Shown one piece after another: positions 54,046-64,000 of a DNA stretch of 64,000 nt. The notes below the pieces were generated by a model. The model had not been told where the DNA came from and ran no database searches. It saw only the letters and a list, made by a program, of their open reading frames with translations. Source of the stretch: Pegea sp. RAD2-039 (lineage: Eukaryota > Chordata > Thaliacea > Salpida > Salpidae); the NCBI GenBank assembly GCA_034620365.1, contig JAQGEQ010000350.1:1-64000 (forward strand), in the 5' to 3' direction. Numbering within the stretch: position 1 is the stretch's first letter; every line of letters begins with the position of its first letter. The translations under genes and the position numbers were made by a program.

Positions 54046-57000
54046 CTGTGTGAAAATAACAGTTTAGCTTTTTTTATTTCATTTGTCTTCAATTTAGTTT
54101 AATTTATGTTCTCGTATTTCTCGAATAATTTTCATTTTTAGGAAAATATATTAAAACGTTTTTCAATTTTTGAAACTACATGCAATTAGACATCATTTAT
54201 TTACTTGCAAATAAATTGTTCTCAAATTAACCAAAAATTTATCAAATAATTTCTTATAGATAATTTCAATATAAAAACGTCCAAAGTGGCTCTCAAAATA
54301 TTCTAAATACGAAATTTAAGTTTTAAATTAACTAAAAGGTTTTTAAAAAAGCAAGAAAGTCGTATTTTAAAAAATTGTGATTTATTACAAACAGTTGCTT
54401 AAAAATATGAACTGAAATGTTAGTAAGCAGATTGCACATTAACTTGTACTGAATACACACTTGAACAATTATTCAGTACATATAAATTGTAAAACAAGAA
54501 AGAAAAATCGATTTAAGACTAAACAAAAGATATTTTAGCTGAGTAAATGGAATTCAGAATTTTGAAGTTTAAACGAATTTGAAAAAAATTAATTTTTAGA
54601 GAAATTTGAATTTGACTAAAAAATTTTTTTTTATAAATTGAAATTTTTACCATTCAAGCTTAACTTGGTTGCGCGAGCTGATGACGTCATTAAAACTCTG
54701 CTTTCTAATGAGCTGTTTTTGAAATAATTTTTAGAGTTCTGCAAGTAAAACACAAATTGAAGTTTACTAAAAATACAAATAGCCGATTTCTAAAATCTGA
54801 TTATGGATGTTGTAAAAGTCGTCAACGAAATTCAATTCTAATTTTTCACAAACCAAAAGTTTTATTTGAAGATTTAAAGAATAACTGACCTCAAGAAAAA
54901 TATCTATAAAATCAAGCTCTTTGTAAATAAAAAAGTTTTTAGAAGTAAGCTGGAAAAGATTTAAAAGTTGAAAAACACAATAAATAATTATTAAAATAGT
55001 TATTTGAGTTTAACAATTTTCAAATAATTGTTTACAGGTAAATTTATGAATCAATAATTTATAATAAAACTTTCTTTAAATATTTTATTATGGTTTAATA
55101 ATTTCATATTTTTATTTAGCTTTTAATCAAATTATTCAATAATTTCTGTTATAATGATAGAAGTAACTTTTTGATCATTTAAACGTTTGATGTAAGTTTG
55201 AAAAATTATATTTCATCTTTAAAATGTTTAAGAGAAAATTTGACAAATAAAAGAAGATGTAAGTTTGTTTGTAGATCTCACAAAACTATCAAAGTAACTT
55301 TGAAAACTAAAACTTCAATTTAAGCTCTTATTTCATTTACAACCAACAAACTTATTGACTTCAAAATATCTCTTCAAAGTAAATTTTTTTTCAACATTAT
55401 AGATCTTTTTTAACTAAATATTTAAAAGACATTTAGTATAAGATGTTGTGAAGCTACAAATATACTCAAAGTACCTTTTTCCCTCAACAAAAAATTAGAG
55501 ATTTTTGCTTTCTCCAAATTTGGAAATACAATTTTGTAATTAATGTTTTCGGATCATGCATACGATTCAAACAGACAATTTACTCAATTAAGAATTTAGC
55601 TAAATAAAAATATGCTTAAATCATAAATGGAATGATCTAAAAACTAGTAAAAAAGAACTGTTTATATGTCTTAAGCTGTTTTTTAAGTGAATCTTTAGAT
55701 TTGAGATATTTGATTTGGTTCTAGATGAAGTAGTTTTGTTTTAAAAGAATTTTGAAAACAATTTATTCGTTATAAACAAATGATAAAGGTTATTTCTAGA
55801 GTGAAAACCTATTTCATTACTAAAAGTTTTTTAATTAGAAATGTTTCTCCTAAAGCATGCCAATATTTAGAATAAAAAATAAAAGTTTAATAAAAATATA
55901 ATGAAAATTTGTACAAAACATCTAACATAAATTTTATCAACTTAACATTCATAGAAAATCCTGAGAAAATGCGTGTTAGATTGAATAATAAGATAGAAGA
56001 TTTATACAAAACTCTGTGATAAGTTCAGAAACAAGAAAATGTTACAGAAACATCTATCAAATGATACCTTAGATCATATAAACCAAATTTCTTATAATCA
56101 AATATAAATTATAATCGATAGAATCTTACTCAAGTTCTCTTGGAAAACTCTGTTCTTTAAAGTATTTCAAAAACTTAACTTTTATACTTTTTAACACTAA
56201 CTGCTGAAAGATAACTTTTGTCGCTCAATATTGTTCAAGTGGCTGATGTAAATTAAGTGATTGAAGATATTTAAAAGTAAGTCTTACTCAACTTTCAACA
56301 TTTACAGACATCTGCTTCAACTCATATGATATCTCAATTAGAAAATGACATCTGACATTTATGCTAATCACAAAAGGGCTATATTTAAGACAGAAATCGA
56401 TTTGTTCTTCAATCAAACGGTTTTGGAAAAGTTCAAAGCCATTGACTTCCATAAAAGTCAAAATAAATAAAAGTACAAAAATGCCAAAATTCTATTAAGC
56501 AAAATAAAACTTGAAAGTAAATCAACAATTTTTCAAACATGCTGCTGTAACCCTGAATGCTTATATCATATATATTGGCAAGTTAAGTAACTTATAGTTT
56601 AGAAAAAAATTGTGTAAAAAAGAAATCCCAGATGAATTAAGAACTAATTTTTACATCAGAATATGAAAAATAGTTTAATGAATTATTCATCAAACAGATT
56701 TTGATTGTATTTGTATAAATACCTTCGTATTTTGAAATATATTTCTATTCTATGGTTAGATATGAATTATTATTGAAATAACATTGAAGTCTGCGTTCAA
56801 ATGTGATACTTTTAAACAGTTTTAAATCAACAACTAAAGATTCTAGAGATGAATATTATCTACATCGAACATATTCTCTTTTATTTTAATTACAAACTTT
56901 CTATGAGTAAATAGTATGTCAATAAAAATTTGAAAATTGATTCTTAAATAGGAAGTTCATGAATATTGAATAAAAAAAATTCCCTTTAAAACAGAACAGA

Positions 57001-57399
57001 AACCAAATTAGAAATTTGAATTAAAAAAAGTTTATGAAAAGTTATTTATCTTCAATTTACTCGTTAATCAACTAAAATTTTTGCTAAATTAATTAAAAAT
57101 AGATTGTAGTTGAAAGGACACTAACTTACTTAATTACTTTTTAAGACTTGGAACCAAAACTAACTTTAAAACAATGAAACTTAGTTGGCAGCAATTAATC
57201 AGTGAAACCTTCTAATATTTCTGATTGAAATTTCGATTAGAGTTTCATCTAAATCTTCATTTGTTTAATTCCAACAAAATAAATTAGACAATTTTTTAGA
57301 TCAAATATTTTTAAACTATTTTTTTGATTAAACATCCTTAAACAGATTTTACTTTAGATGTTGTTATTTACTTACTTTCACATCTTTTATGCATTTTTA
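54046..57399. other. AT-rich stretch, no gene seen
   Basis: Possibly the long intron upstream of the exon at 53.8-54.0 kb. Only short simple frames. A TGACGTCATTA motif is near 54680. Confidence 0.5.
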
Positions 57400-57585
57400 G
57401 ATTTATTTATTTATTTATATAAATGCGAAGGAGGGTGCCTAAAGAGAGCACATCTCTCTAACACACATTCTCACGAGTTTTTTATGGTTTTTCTCAGGAG
57501 TTTTATATGTCTCCACCTGGGGTCGAACCCGGTACTTCCTAACTAGAAGGTAGGTGTAGTAACCGCTTCGCCACTAAGCAGGACA
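57400..57585 (-). mobile_element. tRNA-derived SINE, short type
   Basis: On the minus strand the element starts near 57583 with a tRNA-like head: A box TAGTGGCGAAGCGG, an anticodon arm with loop CTTCTAG (Arg-TCT by position), and B box GGGTTCGACCCC. Then come GGTGGAGACATAT and CCATAAAAAAC, shared with the SINE at 6.5-6.9 kb, and a body ending in AAATAAATAAATAAAT (57401-57420 on the plus strand). There is no acceptor-stem pairing, so this is not a tRNA gene. The simple A-rich tail is typical of LINE-mobilised SINEs. Confidence 0.8.
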
Positions 57586-58384
57586 GTTTTCAAGTAGATA
57601 GTTTTCAATTACTTCAAACTTTCAAATAATTTGATTAAATATTGATTTTTATTTTTCTCGATTGAAATTAACAAAAACTTGTTTTCTTTTATCAACAACA
57701 ATTCATTTTATACTTGAATTAAATATTTTAATATTTAGGTAAAAGTTCAGTTATAAAAGTTATTATATAATTATTTTTAAAGATATTTCTAATGAATTTT
57801 TTAAGCCAAAATTTCATTTTTGTACAAGAACACATTAACCTATTAAATATTAATATTAGAAATCATACGACATATTAAGTAATTTACCATTTAAAAATGT
57901 AAAAGTTTTGATAAAAGCAGACTGTTGTTGACTTGTTTGAAACTTTCAAAAAGGATCTTGGATTTTTAATCTTTAAATCCTCTTATTTATGACAATTTTA
58001 TTTATTTACTTGAAGCATGACAGCAGATATCAAATGATACAAGTCCTAAAATGGACAAAGAACATAATGACTCCAGAGAGATAAAAGTAAAAAAGTCTCA
58101 AACTTTTCACAAAATTAATGTAGAAAAATTGCCAAATAGTTTTAATATTATTTACCTTGATAAATAAATCAATTACTAAATAATTAGCAACATTTTTATT
58201 CTTAAGGTATATAATATATGTAAATTGATTGTATCGATATTTAGCTAGATATCATAATAACAAACTTAGATAATAAAAAAGAAGATGTTTAAGAAATATT
58301 TTAGATATTATTGTTAAAGTGTTGAGATTTTTTAAAAACTTTTAAAAATGTAAAAACTAATTTTGTAATGGTTTTGTAATACTT
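57586..58384. other. AT-rich spacer
   Basis: No gene or repeat recognised between the SINE and the reverse transcriptase fragment. Confidence 0.6.
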
Positions 58385-58940
58385 GTGAGTTTTCAACCTA
58401 AAATTCATATTTATTCACATAAATCGTTTGATATCAAAATGGGAGAAAGTAAATCTATATTGAAAAACTTAAAAATCAACAGCTTTATTTTACAGTGGAT
58501 TGAAGATTACTTATCAGGTAGAACCCAACAAACTCGTGTAGAAAGATCTTTATCTACGTCTTGTCAAATCACTAGTGGTGTTCCTCAGGGTTCTGTTCTG
58601 GATCCCCTTCTCTGTTTAATTTTCATTGAAGACCTCATCAGAAGACTAGTAGCAGTAGATGATGTCAGAGTGTTTGTGTATGCAGATGACATCAAGCTAT
58701 TATCTTGTAATCCTTCAAAACCTCAAACTGCACTACACACTGTAGAAAACTAGTCTACGAATTGGCAACTCAGACTCCAGCCCACAAAGTCTGAACTTAT
58801 AACTTTTTCTCGTAAACCAGCTGTGAGTTCCTTGAACCAATACTCCATCAAATATTTTCGAATATCTTCGGTCCTTGACCTTGGCATTACCCTATCATCT
58901 GACTTTAAATGGCGCAATTATGTTTCCGGGATCTTTTGAA
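58385..58940 (+). pseudogene. Truncated non-LTR retrotransposon reverse transcriptase
   Basis: Central and C-terminal reverse transcriptase segments: FILQWIEDYLSGRTQQTRV, TSGVPQGSVLDPLLCLIFIE and the catalytic FVYADDIKLL. After a stop at 58751 the same frame continues WQLRLQPTKSELITFSRK and LDLGITLSSDFKW, another conserved LINE segment. GVPQGSVL-PLL and YADD are diagnostic of Jockey/CR1-like LINEs. No endonuclease domain and no intact ends are visible, so this is a dead 5'- and 3'-truncated copy. It could be the family that mobilises the SINEs nearby, but the tails were not compared. Confidence 0.85.
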
Positions 58941-59016
58941 AATCAATCAACCTTGTTTTCCTTATTATAAAAACCTTTAATCCTAAGGATCCACAAACAT
59001 CATACAAACATGAAGT

Positions 59017-60078
59017 ATGATAATTATTATAATTCAAACAGATGAAAAGAAGGAAGTATCACAGACCAACTGTAACTCTCTTTCCAGTAGTTTTAAGAAA
59101 GTTCTAACTCCTTATCCATCAACTGCATCATCAAACAATGATCTTGATAAAATTGAGAGAGATTTTTTCAACGTTACTCCGTTTCAATCTGCTGGTTTTT
59201 GTCTTCAACAACTGACAAATTTTGATGAAAATTTTGATACAAAGAAGCATGGAGATATCTTTGAAAAAACTCTAACAGTTTCTAGTCGTGATTCTATTCA
59301 AGATTTGAATCAATTTGAAAATGAGCTGGATAAAAGAAATCATAAAATTGCTGATCGCATAAATACTAAAGAAGAGATTGAAAAGATAATCGCTGATAGT
59401 GAAACTGGAAATACAATTAATGGTTTAGGTGAGGTTTTGTCTTCAAGTCTCGTTCGTGATGATCGGTTGCTTTCACAACAAACTGATTTGGAATCGCAAT
59501 CTTGTAGTGATTCAGGTAGAAGTAACTTGAAAACCAGGGTTGCTAAGAAACGAAAGTCTTTGGTGAAGCAACGATGCCTTCCTTATAATAAGCACTTAAT
59601 CTACAGTACAAGAACCTCATTAACCAATCAATCTCTGAAAAATCAGAAAACGTTTTGCATCAAAAACAAAACTGATAACGAATATAGAGTTTCTGATGGT
59701 GATAACATACAAGTAGATGATGAAACTGAAAAAGAAGATAAAGATAAGGTTGATGAACAACTAGATGATAAGGAAAAGGTGGAAGATATACCAAAGAAAG
59801 ACTCGTTTCACGTTTCAACAAGATATCAATATCCTGGCATCTTTGTCCAAGTAGTTGTTCCTCAACTAGTAGCTGATGATAAAGAAGAAATACATTGTAC
59901 AGATTCGATCAAAAAAGAACTTGCAGATGCATACGAATCAAGTGTTTGTTCAGATAAGAACTACTTTGATGATTTGAAAGAAATGTTGATGAATCTTACA
60001 CCAGAATATATCGAAAGAAAGCGAAAGAAACAACTTGACTTGAAAGAAGAATTTCATGCATATGAAGTAGAGTTCTAA
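59017..60078 (+). CDS. Hypothetical acidic, probably disordered protein
   Basis: 353-codon frame, family not recognised. It is rich in Asp, Glu, Lys and Ser, with an acidic run (DDETEKEDKDKVDEQLDDKE, about residues 235-254), a basic patch (RVAKKRKSLVKQR, about 175-187) that could be a nuclear signal, and a charged helical C-terminus (PEYIERKRKKQLDLKEEF). The first codons (MIIIIIQT) look like intron translated through. CAAACAG at 59035-59041 is a plausible acceptor, making this the last exon of a spliced gene starting at 59042. AATAAA at 60170-60175 could be its polyadenylation signal. Upstream exons were not found; the intervening sequence holds the reverse transcriptase fragment. Confidence 0.6.
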   Translation: MIIIIIQTDEKKEVSQTNCNSLSSSFKKVLTPYPSTASSNNDLDKIERDFFNVTPFQSAGFCLQQLTNFDENFDTKKHGDIFEKTLTVSSRDSIQDLNQFENELDKRNHKIADRINTKEEIEKIIADSETGNTINGLGEVLSSSLVRDDRLLSQQTDLESQSCSDSGRSNLKTRVAKKRKSLVKQRCLPYNKHLIYSTRTSLTNQSLKNQKTFCIKNKTDNEYRVSDGDNIQVDDETEKEDKDKVDEQLDDKEKVEDIPKKDSFHVSTRYQYPGIFVQVVVPQLVADDKEEIHCTDSIKKELADAYESSVCSDKNYFDDLKEMLMNLTPEYIERKRKKQLDLKEEFHAYEVEF

Positions 60079-62994
60079 ATCTTTGGGCTAAGATCTATTT
60101 TTATGTCAAATTGCATCTCTCAGATGATATTTTGGTTTCTTTAACATTTGAACAAACTTACAATGTTTGATAATAAAAGTTTGTTCTATTTTTAATGCAA
60201 AGTTCTTTTTAAGGTTGAGATATATTAAAACTAGAAACAGCAGGTCTCTATAAAAAACTTGTAGTTGTCTGATCAAATGGTAGAACTTTGAAGTTGTCTG
60301 ATCAAATGGTAGAACTTTGTAGTCTAAAGTTAGAGATATAAGTTAAGTCTCTATCAAATTTGATTACTGATGTTTATTTAATCAAAATGTAAGCTCTAAA
60401 AAACAGCAAACAACTTTTTCTCAATTTATGACTATAGATGACAACTTACATTGTTTTTAAAGCAAACACAAAGCAGCGGAAAGATGAATAAAAGATAAAA
60501 TAAACATTTATGTTAGCATCACTGTTTAAAATAAATTAATGTAAAAATCACTGCATAGGTACTGGTTATAAATTAAAACTAAAATAAGAGAATAGGTGAA
60601 AAATGAAGGAAAAATTACGTAAACTCAAAATATTTGTTAATGATATGATAGATTTTCATGTAGTAATGAAGTTGTGATCCAGTTTTTGACTTACATACAC
60701 CTCTAACAGTCCTATAGAGATCTTTGCAAAAGATATTGGCGAATCAGGGCATGAATTGTCTTTACTATGACAAGGAGATGACAACACCATCTGACATTAA
60801 AAAATAGTTTTAGATTTGTAAATAATAAATTTGTGGCTGATATTCAAAACACTTTTCTACTAAATCAAAACATTTTTGTAGAAATTAAGTTTGAATAGTA
60901 ACATGAATTTCATTTAACACTGCTGTTTTTACTCCTTGTTATTTCTTATAAACCCTACTGCATTCATTCTTTTTGCTAAATTAGCTATTTTGTATTATTT
61001 AAAAAATAGTGCTACTATGTAAATTTCAAGTAACTTTATATAAGAACTTATAGTTTTATAGTAATAATAATTTATAATAATAATAGTTTTATAAAGAAAT
61101 GGCCTGTATGCAACCGAAGACCTTTGCTAGACATACATTCATTAGTAGCTTAATTAAGCTTTTATACTTATGGCTGAATCATATTTTTATCTGTTAAATA
61201 CGGTAATGAAAATCTTTTTATAAATTGACTGCGTATTCTTTGCTAGTAAATCGAGTATCTTTTTAAAACTTAAAGTTAAAATTTATTTTTTTGATAAAGT
61301 AACCTTTAATCTAAAAACTGGAAAGTATTGAATTACTGCTGTTTTATAATTATTCTACATTCTAAAGTCAGCTTGCTTTTCAAAAATTAACACTGCTTTT
61401 GTAATAACGAAGAGAAATGTTTCTATTTTTTTTTATAAGAAATGTTTGTAAAAATATATTGTAACATTCCAGTTTTGTTTATATCTTCAATCGGTATCAC
61501 TATTTTATGTGAGCTTTCAATATTAGTTGCTAAGATTTTTTAACTCTTGCATCTTCCTTTTCAAAACTAATTTAATGATTATATATTCAATTTCTAAACT
61601 TTAAATAGTTTTAAGAAAATATTGCAACTTTTTTGATAATGTATAGTTTTTATTTATTGGTTTATTTGATATTTTTCTGAATAGTAGTCTTACCACATTT
61701 TTGTATTAATTTTTTCTATTTTTTTGAATTTCCTAATTTTTTATGTAGTATCAACCAATTATATTAAAAAATTGAAATACTTTAAATGGTTTTATTAGTG
61801 AAAAGGTATAATTGATCATTTATTTTTTATGCGCTGGCACACTAATATAAATAAAAAAAATAATTGATTTAAAATTTTTTTAAAAATTTTATTACATTTT
61901 TAATATTTCTATGTTTTATTAACTAATTATGTATAACTGTAATACTGAAAAGCTTTTTATTACTTTTTATGAATTGCTATTACTTCTTGCTTGCATAAAG
62001 TTGTTCTGTAGCCTTCTGTCAAATAATTGAAAATTTTTTGCTTATTGAATTATGAAAACATAAAAATGGTTCCTTAACATATTTTTGATAAATTTTTTGG
62101 TTGATGAATTTTAGATGATAAATTGTTAAAAATGTTTGTTAATTTTTGGAAATATAATATTACGAAAGTTCTTTTTATTTTTTCTATGATAAAAAATTAG
62201 TTTATTTTCAAATTTATTATATGTTTCATTAGAACATATTTAAGTATTAGCTTGAATGAATATCCTGTTAATAAGATTGTTATCTGCATAAAAATATTTT
62301 ATATTTTACTTTATGATTATTTTTATTATTTATCATATATATAATTTAAATTTAACTTTTGTGCAAAAAATTCATATTTAATATATAATAAACTTTTTAA
62401 TAATTATAATAAGTTTAATTATTATTTAGTTATTACAATCTAATTATTGTGGAAATTTGGATGTTTCTATTAAACAATCATTAGCTTTTAAAGTATTAAA
62501 ACATTTGCTTCTAGTAACTGGTAGTGCTTCAATGTGAAATTCTATTTAATGAGTTCAGAAAATTATGCCAACAAGTTTATCATTTTTAAGATCAAAACAA
62601 CCAAAAGAAATCTAATTAGCTGCTGTAAAATTATTTAAAATCGTTATTAGGATTAATTCTAATGTTTTATGACATTTTTGAGTAGCTTAATTCTATTTAA
62701 TCGATTATATAAAATCCATCTTCATAAGCCCTGAATGTTTCAATTCAAAATAAGAAACAAAATCTTGTTCTTGATAATTTCTAATTGTTGCCCACTTGAT
62801 GTAGTCAAAACCTCTTCATGAGTTATTTGCATGTAAATTAAGATTTTTAAATTTATATTTGAACTCTTTTTGAATTTATAAATTTTTTTAACAAAACCCT
62901 GAATGTTTGTGGGTTTCACCTTCTTTCTAGTCATCGTTTAATGTTTTGTTTTTTATAGAAATATTTAAAACGGTTGGCTTATAATTGATCAAAT
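60079..62994. other. AT-rich spacer upstream of DDI1
   Basis: No gene recognised. A 28-base segment around TTGTCTGATCAAATGGTAGA is repeated in tandem at about 60,260-60,320. The remainder is simple AT-rich sequence. Confidence 0.6.
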
Positions 62995-64000
62995 ATGATT
63001 ATCAATGTGTATTGTCCAAACCCTGAAAAATCCTTCGTGTTAGATGTTAGTTGTGAGCTAACTCTTAAAGATTTCAAAGCTCTTTGCCATGTGGAGCTCT
63101 TGAGTATACCTGTAGCAAACATGAAGGTTTTAAGAGATGGTCAAGTGCTAATTGATGATCAGAAACGTCTTGATCAACTAAATATCACTGAAAACGACAT
63201 TCTTCTAATTGAAAAGAACGCTGAAACGAAAAAACCGAAACCTCGTGTTCCATTAATCGATTTTTCTAGTGTGCAGGTAACAACCACATGTTTGCTAATA
63301 TCAATTACACAAATTGGTTCTTTAAAATATAAAGGTTCCAGGAAGTACTTCATCAGCGGTTTCTACATCATCAGTAGATGCAGCAGCTGACTCTGAAAGT
63401 GTTCAAGCTGTAGCCAGTCGCATCCTCAACGACCCAAATGCTCTTGCGTTGCTCCGTGAAAGGAACCCTGAACTTGCCAGTGCCCTTCTCAGTAACGATA
63501 TGGACAAATTTGGAAAAGGACTTCTAAAAATCAGGTGAATACTGAACTTTAAAATAAACAATTTAACAAAAATTGATCATTTCATAGAGAAGCGCGCGCT
63601 AATTTCGACATGGAACGCATCCGAATGTTGAATTCTGACCCAATGGACCCTGAAGTACAACGGCGTATTGCTGAGGAGATTGAACGTCAAAATATTGATG
63701 AAAACATGAACCTGGCCATCGAGAACGCCCCAGAAAGCTTCGGACAAGTAGTGATGTTGTGGATTAATGTTAGAGTGAATGGATTTCACGTGAAAGGTAA
63801 GATCCAATCAGATTTGATCTTTACTCATTTGTCAAATCTCAGCTTTTGTGGATTCTGGTGCGCAGATGACAATCATGAGTTCAGAATGTGCTCAGAGATG
63901 TAACATTATGCGACTTGCTGATAAACGATGGGCTGGTATTGCTAAAGGTGTTGGCGTTCAGAAGATTCTAGGACGGATTCATTTAGCTCAGATTCAAATC
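62995..64000 (+). CDS. DDI1: DDI1 ubiquitin shuttle / retropepsin-like protease (3' end outside window)
   Basis: Proteasome shuttle with an aspartic protease fold that acts on highly ubiquitinated proteins. Exons: 62995-63276, 63335-63534, 63588-63796, and 63843 to the edge; phases agree. Exon 1 is a ubiquitin-like domain ([20 protein letters not shown] ... [12 protein letters not shown]). Exons 2-3 hold the helical domain ([16 protein letters not shown], then [20 protein letters not shown]). Exon 3 ends in the start of the protease domain ([20 protein letters not shown]). Exon 4 opens with the active site [13 protein letters not shown] and continues [20 protein letters not shown]. The catalytic DSGA is intact. 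The linker between the UBL and helical domains is short and Ser/Thr-rich. Exon 2 uses the acceptor AAAG|GTTCCA, chosen because the alternative CCAG|GAAG would break phase. Confidence 0.96.

Overview
This is eukaryotic nuclear DNA from an invertebrate animal. Genes are split by GT-AG introns, the spacers are very AT-rich, and the gene set is metazoan: paxillin, mitochondrial DNA polymerase gamma, a Krüppel-like factor, CYFIP/Sra-1, a calcium sensor, a soluble guanylate cyclase alpha subunit and DDI1. I cannot name the phylum from the sequence alone. All exon models below were read by hand from open frames, splice dinucleotides, phase agreement and recalled family sequences.

Layout. 1-4695 (-): paxillin, 3' end outside the window. 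6.5-6.9 kb: a tRNA-derived SINE. 7.2-10.2 kb (-): intronless POLG. 12.0-16.4 kb (+): a five-exon gene I do not recognise, with a faint Jupiter-like motif. 21.8-26.8 kb (+): a KLF transcription factor. 31.7-41.1 kb (-): a complete CYFIP/Sra-1 gene with two pairs of duplicated exons. 43.2-45.8 kb: a ruined Ty3/gypsy-like LTR element. 47.6-48.2 kb (+): an EF-hand calcium sensor. 49.2-51.6 kb (-): soluble guanylate cyclase alpha, 5' end not found. 53.8-54.0 kb (-): the last exon of an unknown gene. 57.4-57.6 kb: a second SINE. 58.4-58.9 kb: a non-LTR reverse transcriptase fragment. 59.0-60.1 kb (+): a hypothetical acidic protein. 63.0-64.0 kb (+): the 5' part of DDI1. The rest is AT-rich spacer in which I see no genes.

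Repeats. A 113-bp tandem repeat, about 60 copies in five arrays, sits in introns of paxillin, the Jupiter-like gene (two introns), KLF and guanylate cyclase, with decayed copies in a CYFIP intron. Other introns hold 14-bp, 17-bp, 25-bp and 27-bp arrays. The palindrome TGACGTCA recurs far more often than expected, inside and outside genes.

The strongest new observation is in CYFIP, the Rac1-sensing subunit of the WAVE complex. Two separate exons are each present as a diverged tandem pair with identical start and end phases. In both pairs, including both copies would break the frame, so they behave as mutually exclusive exons. In both pairs the 5' copy is the divergent one. One pair carries two residues of the Rac1 A site and the other lies just before two more. 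This suggests a switchable Rac-response isoform. CYFIP and paxillin both act at Rac/adhesion-driven actin remodelling; no operon-like relation between neighbours is implied.
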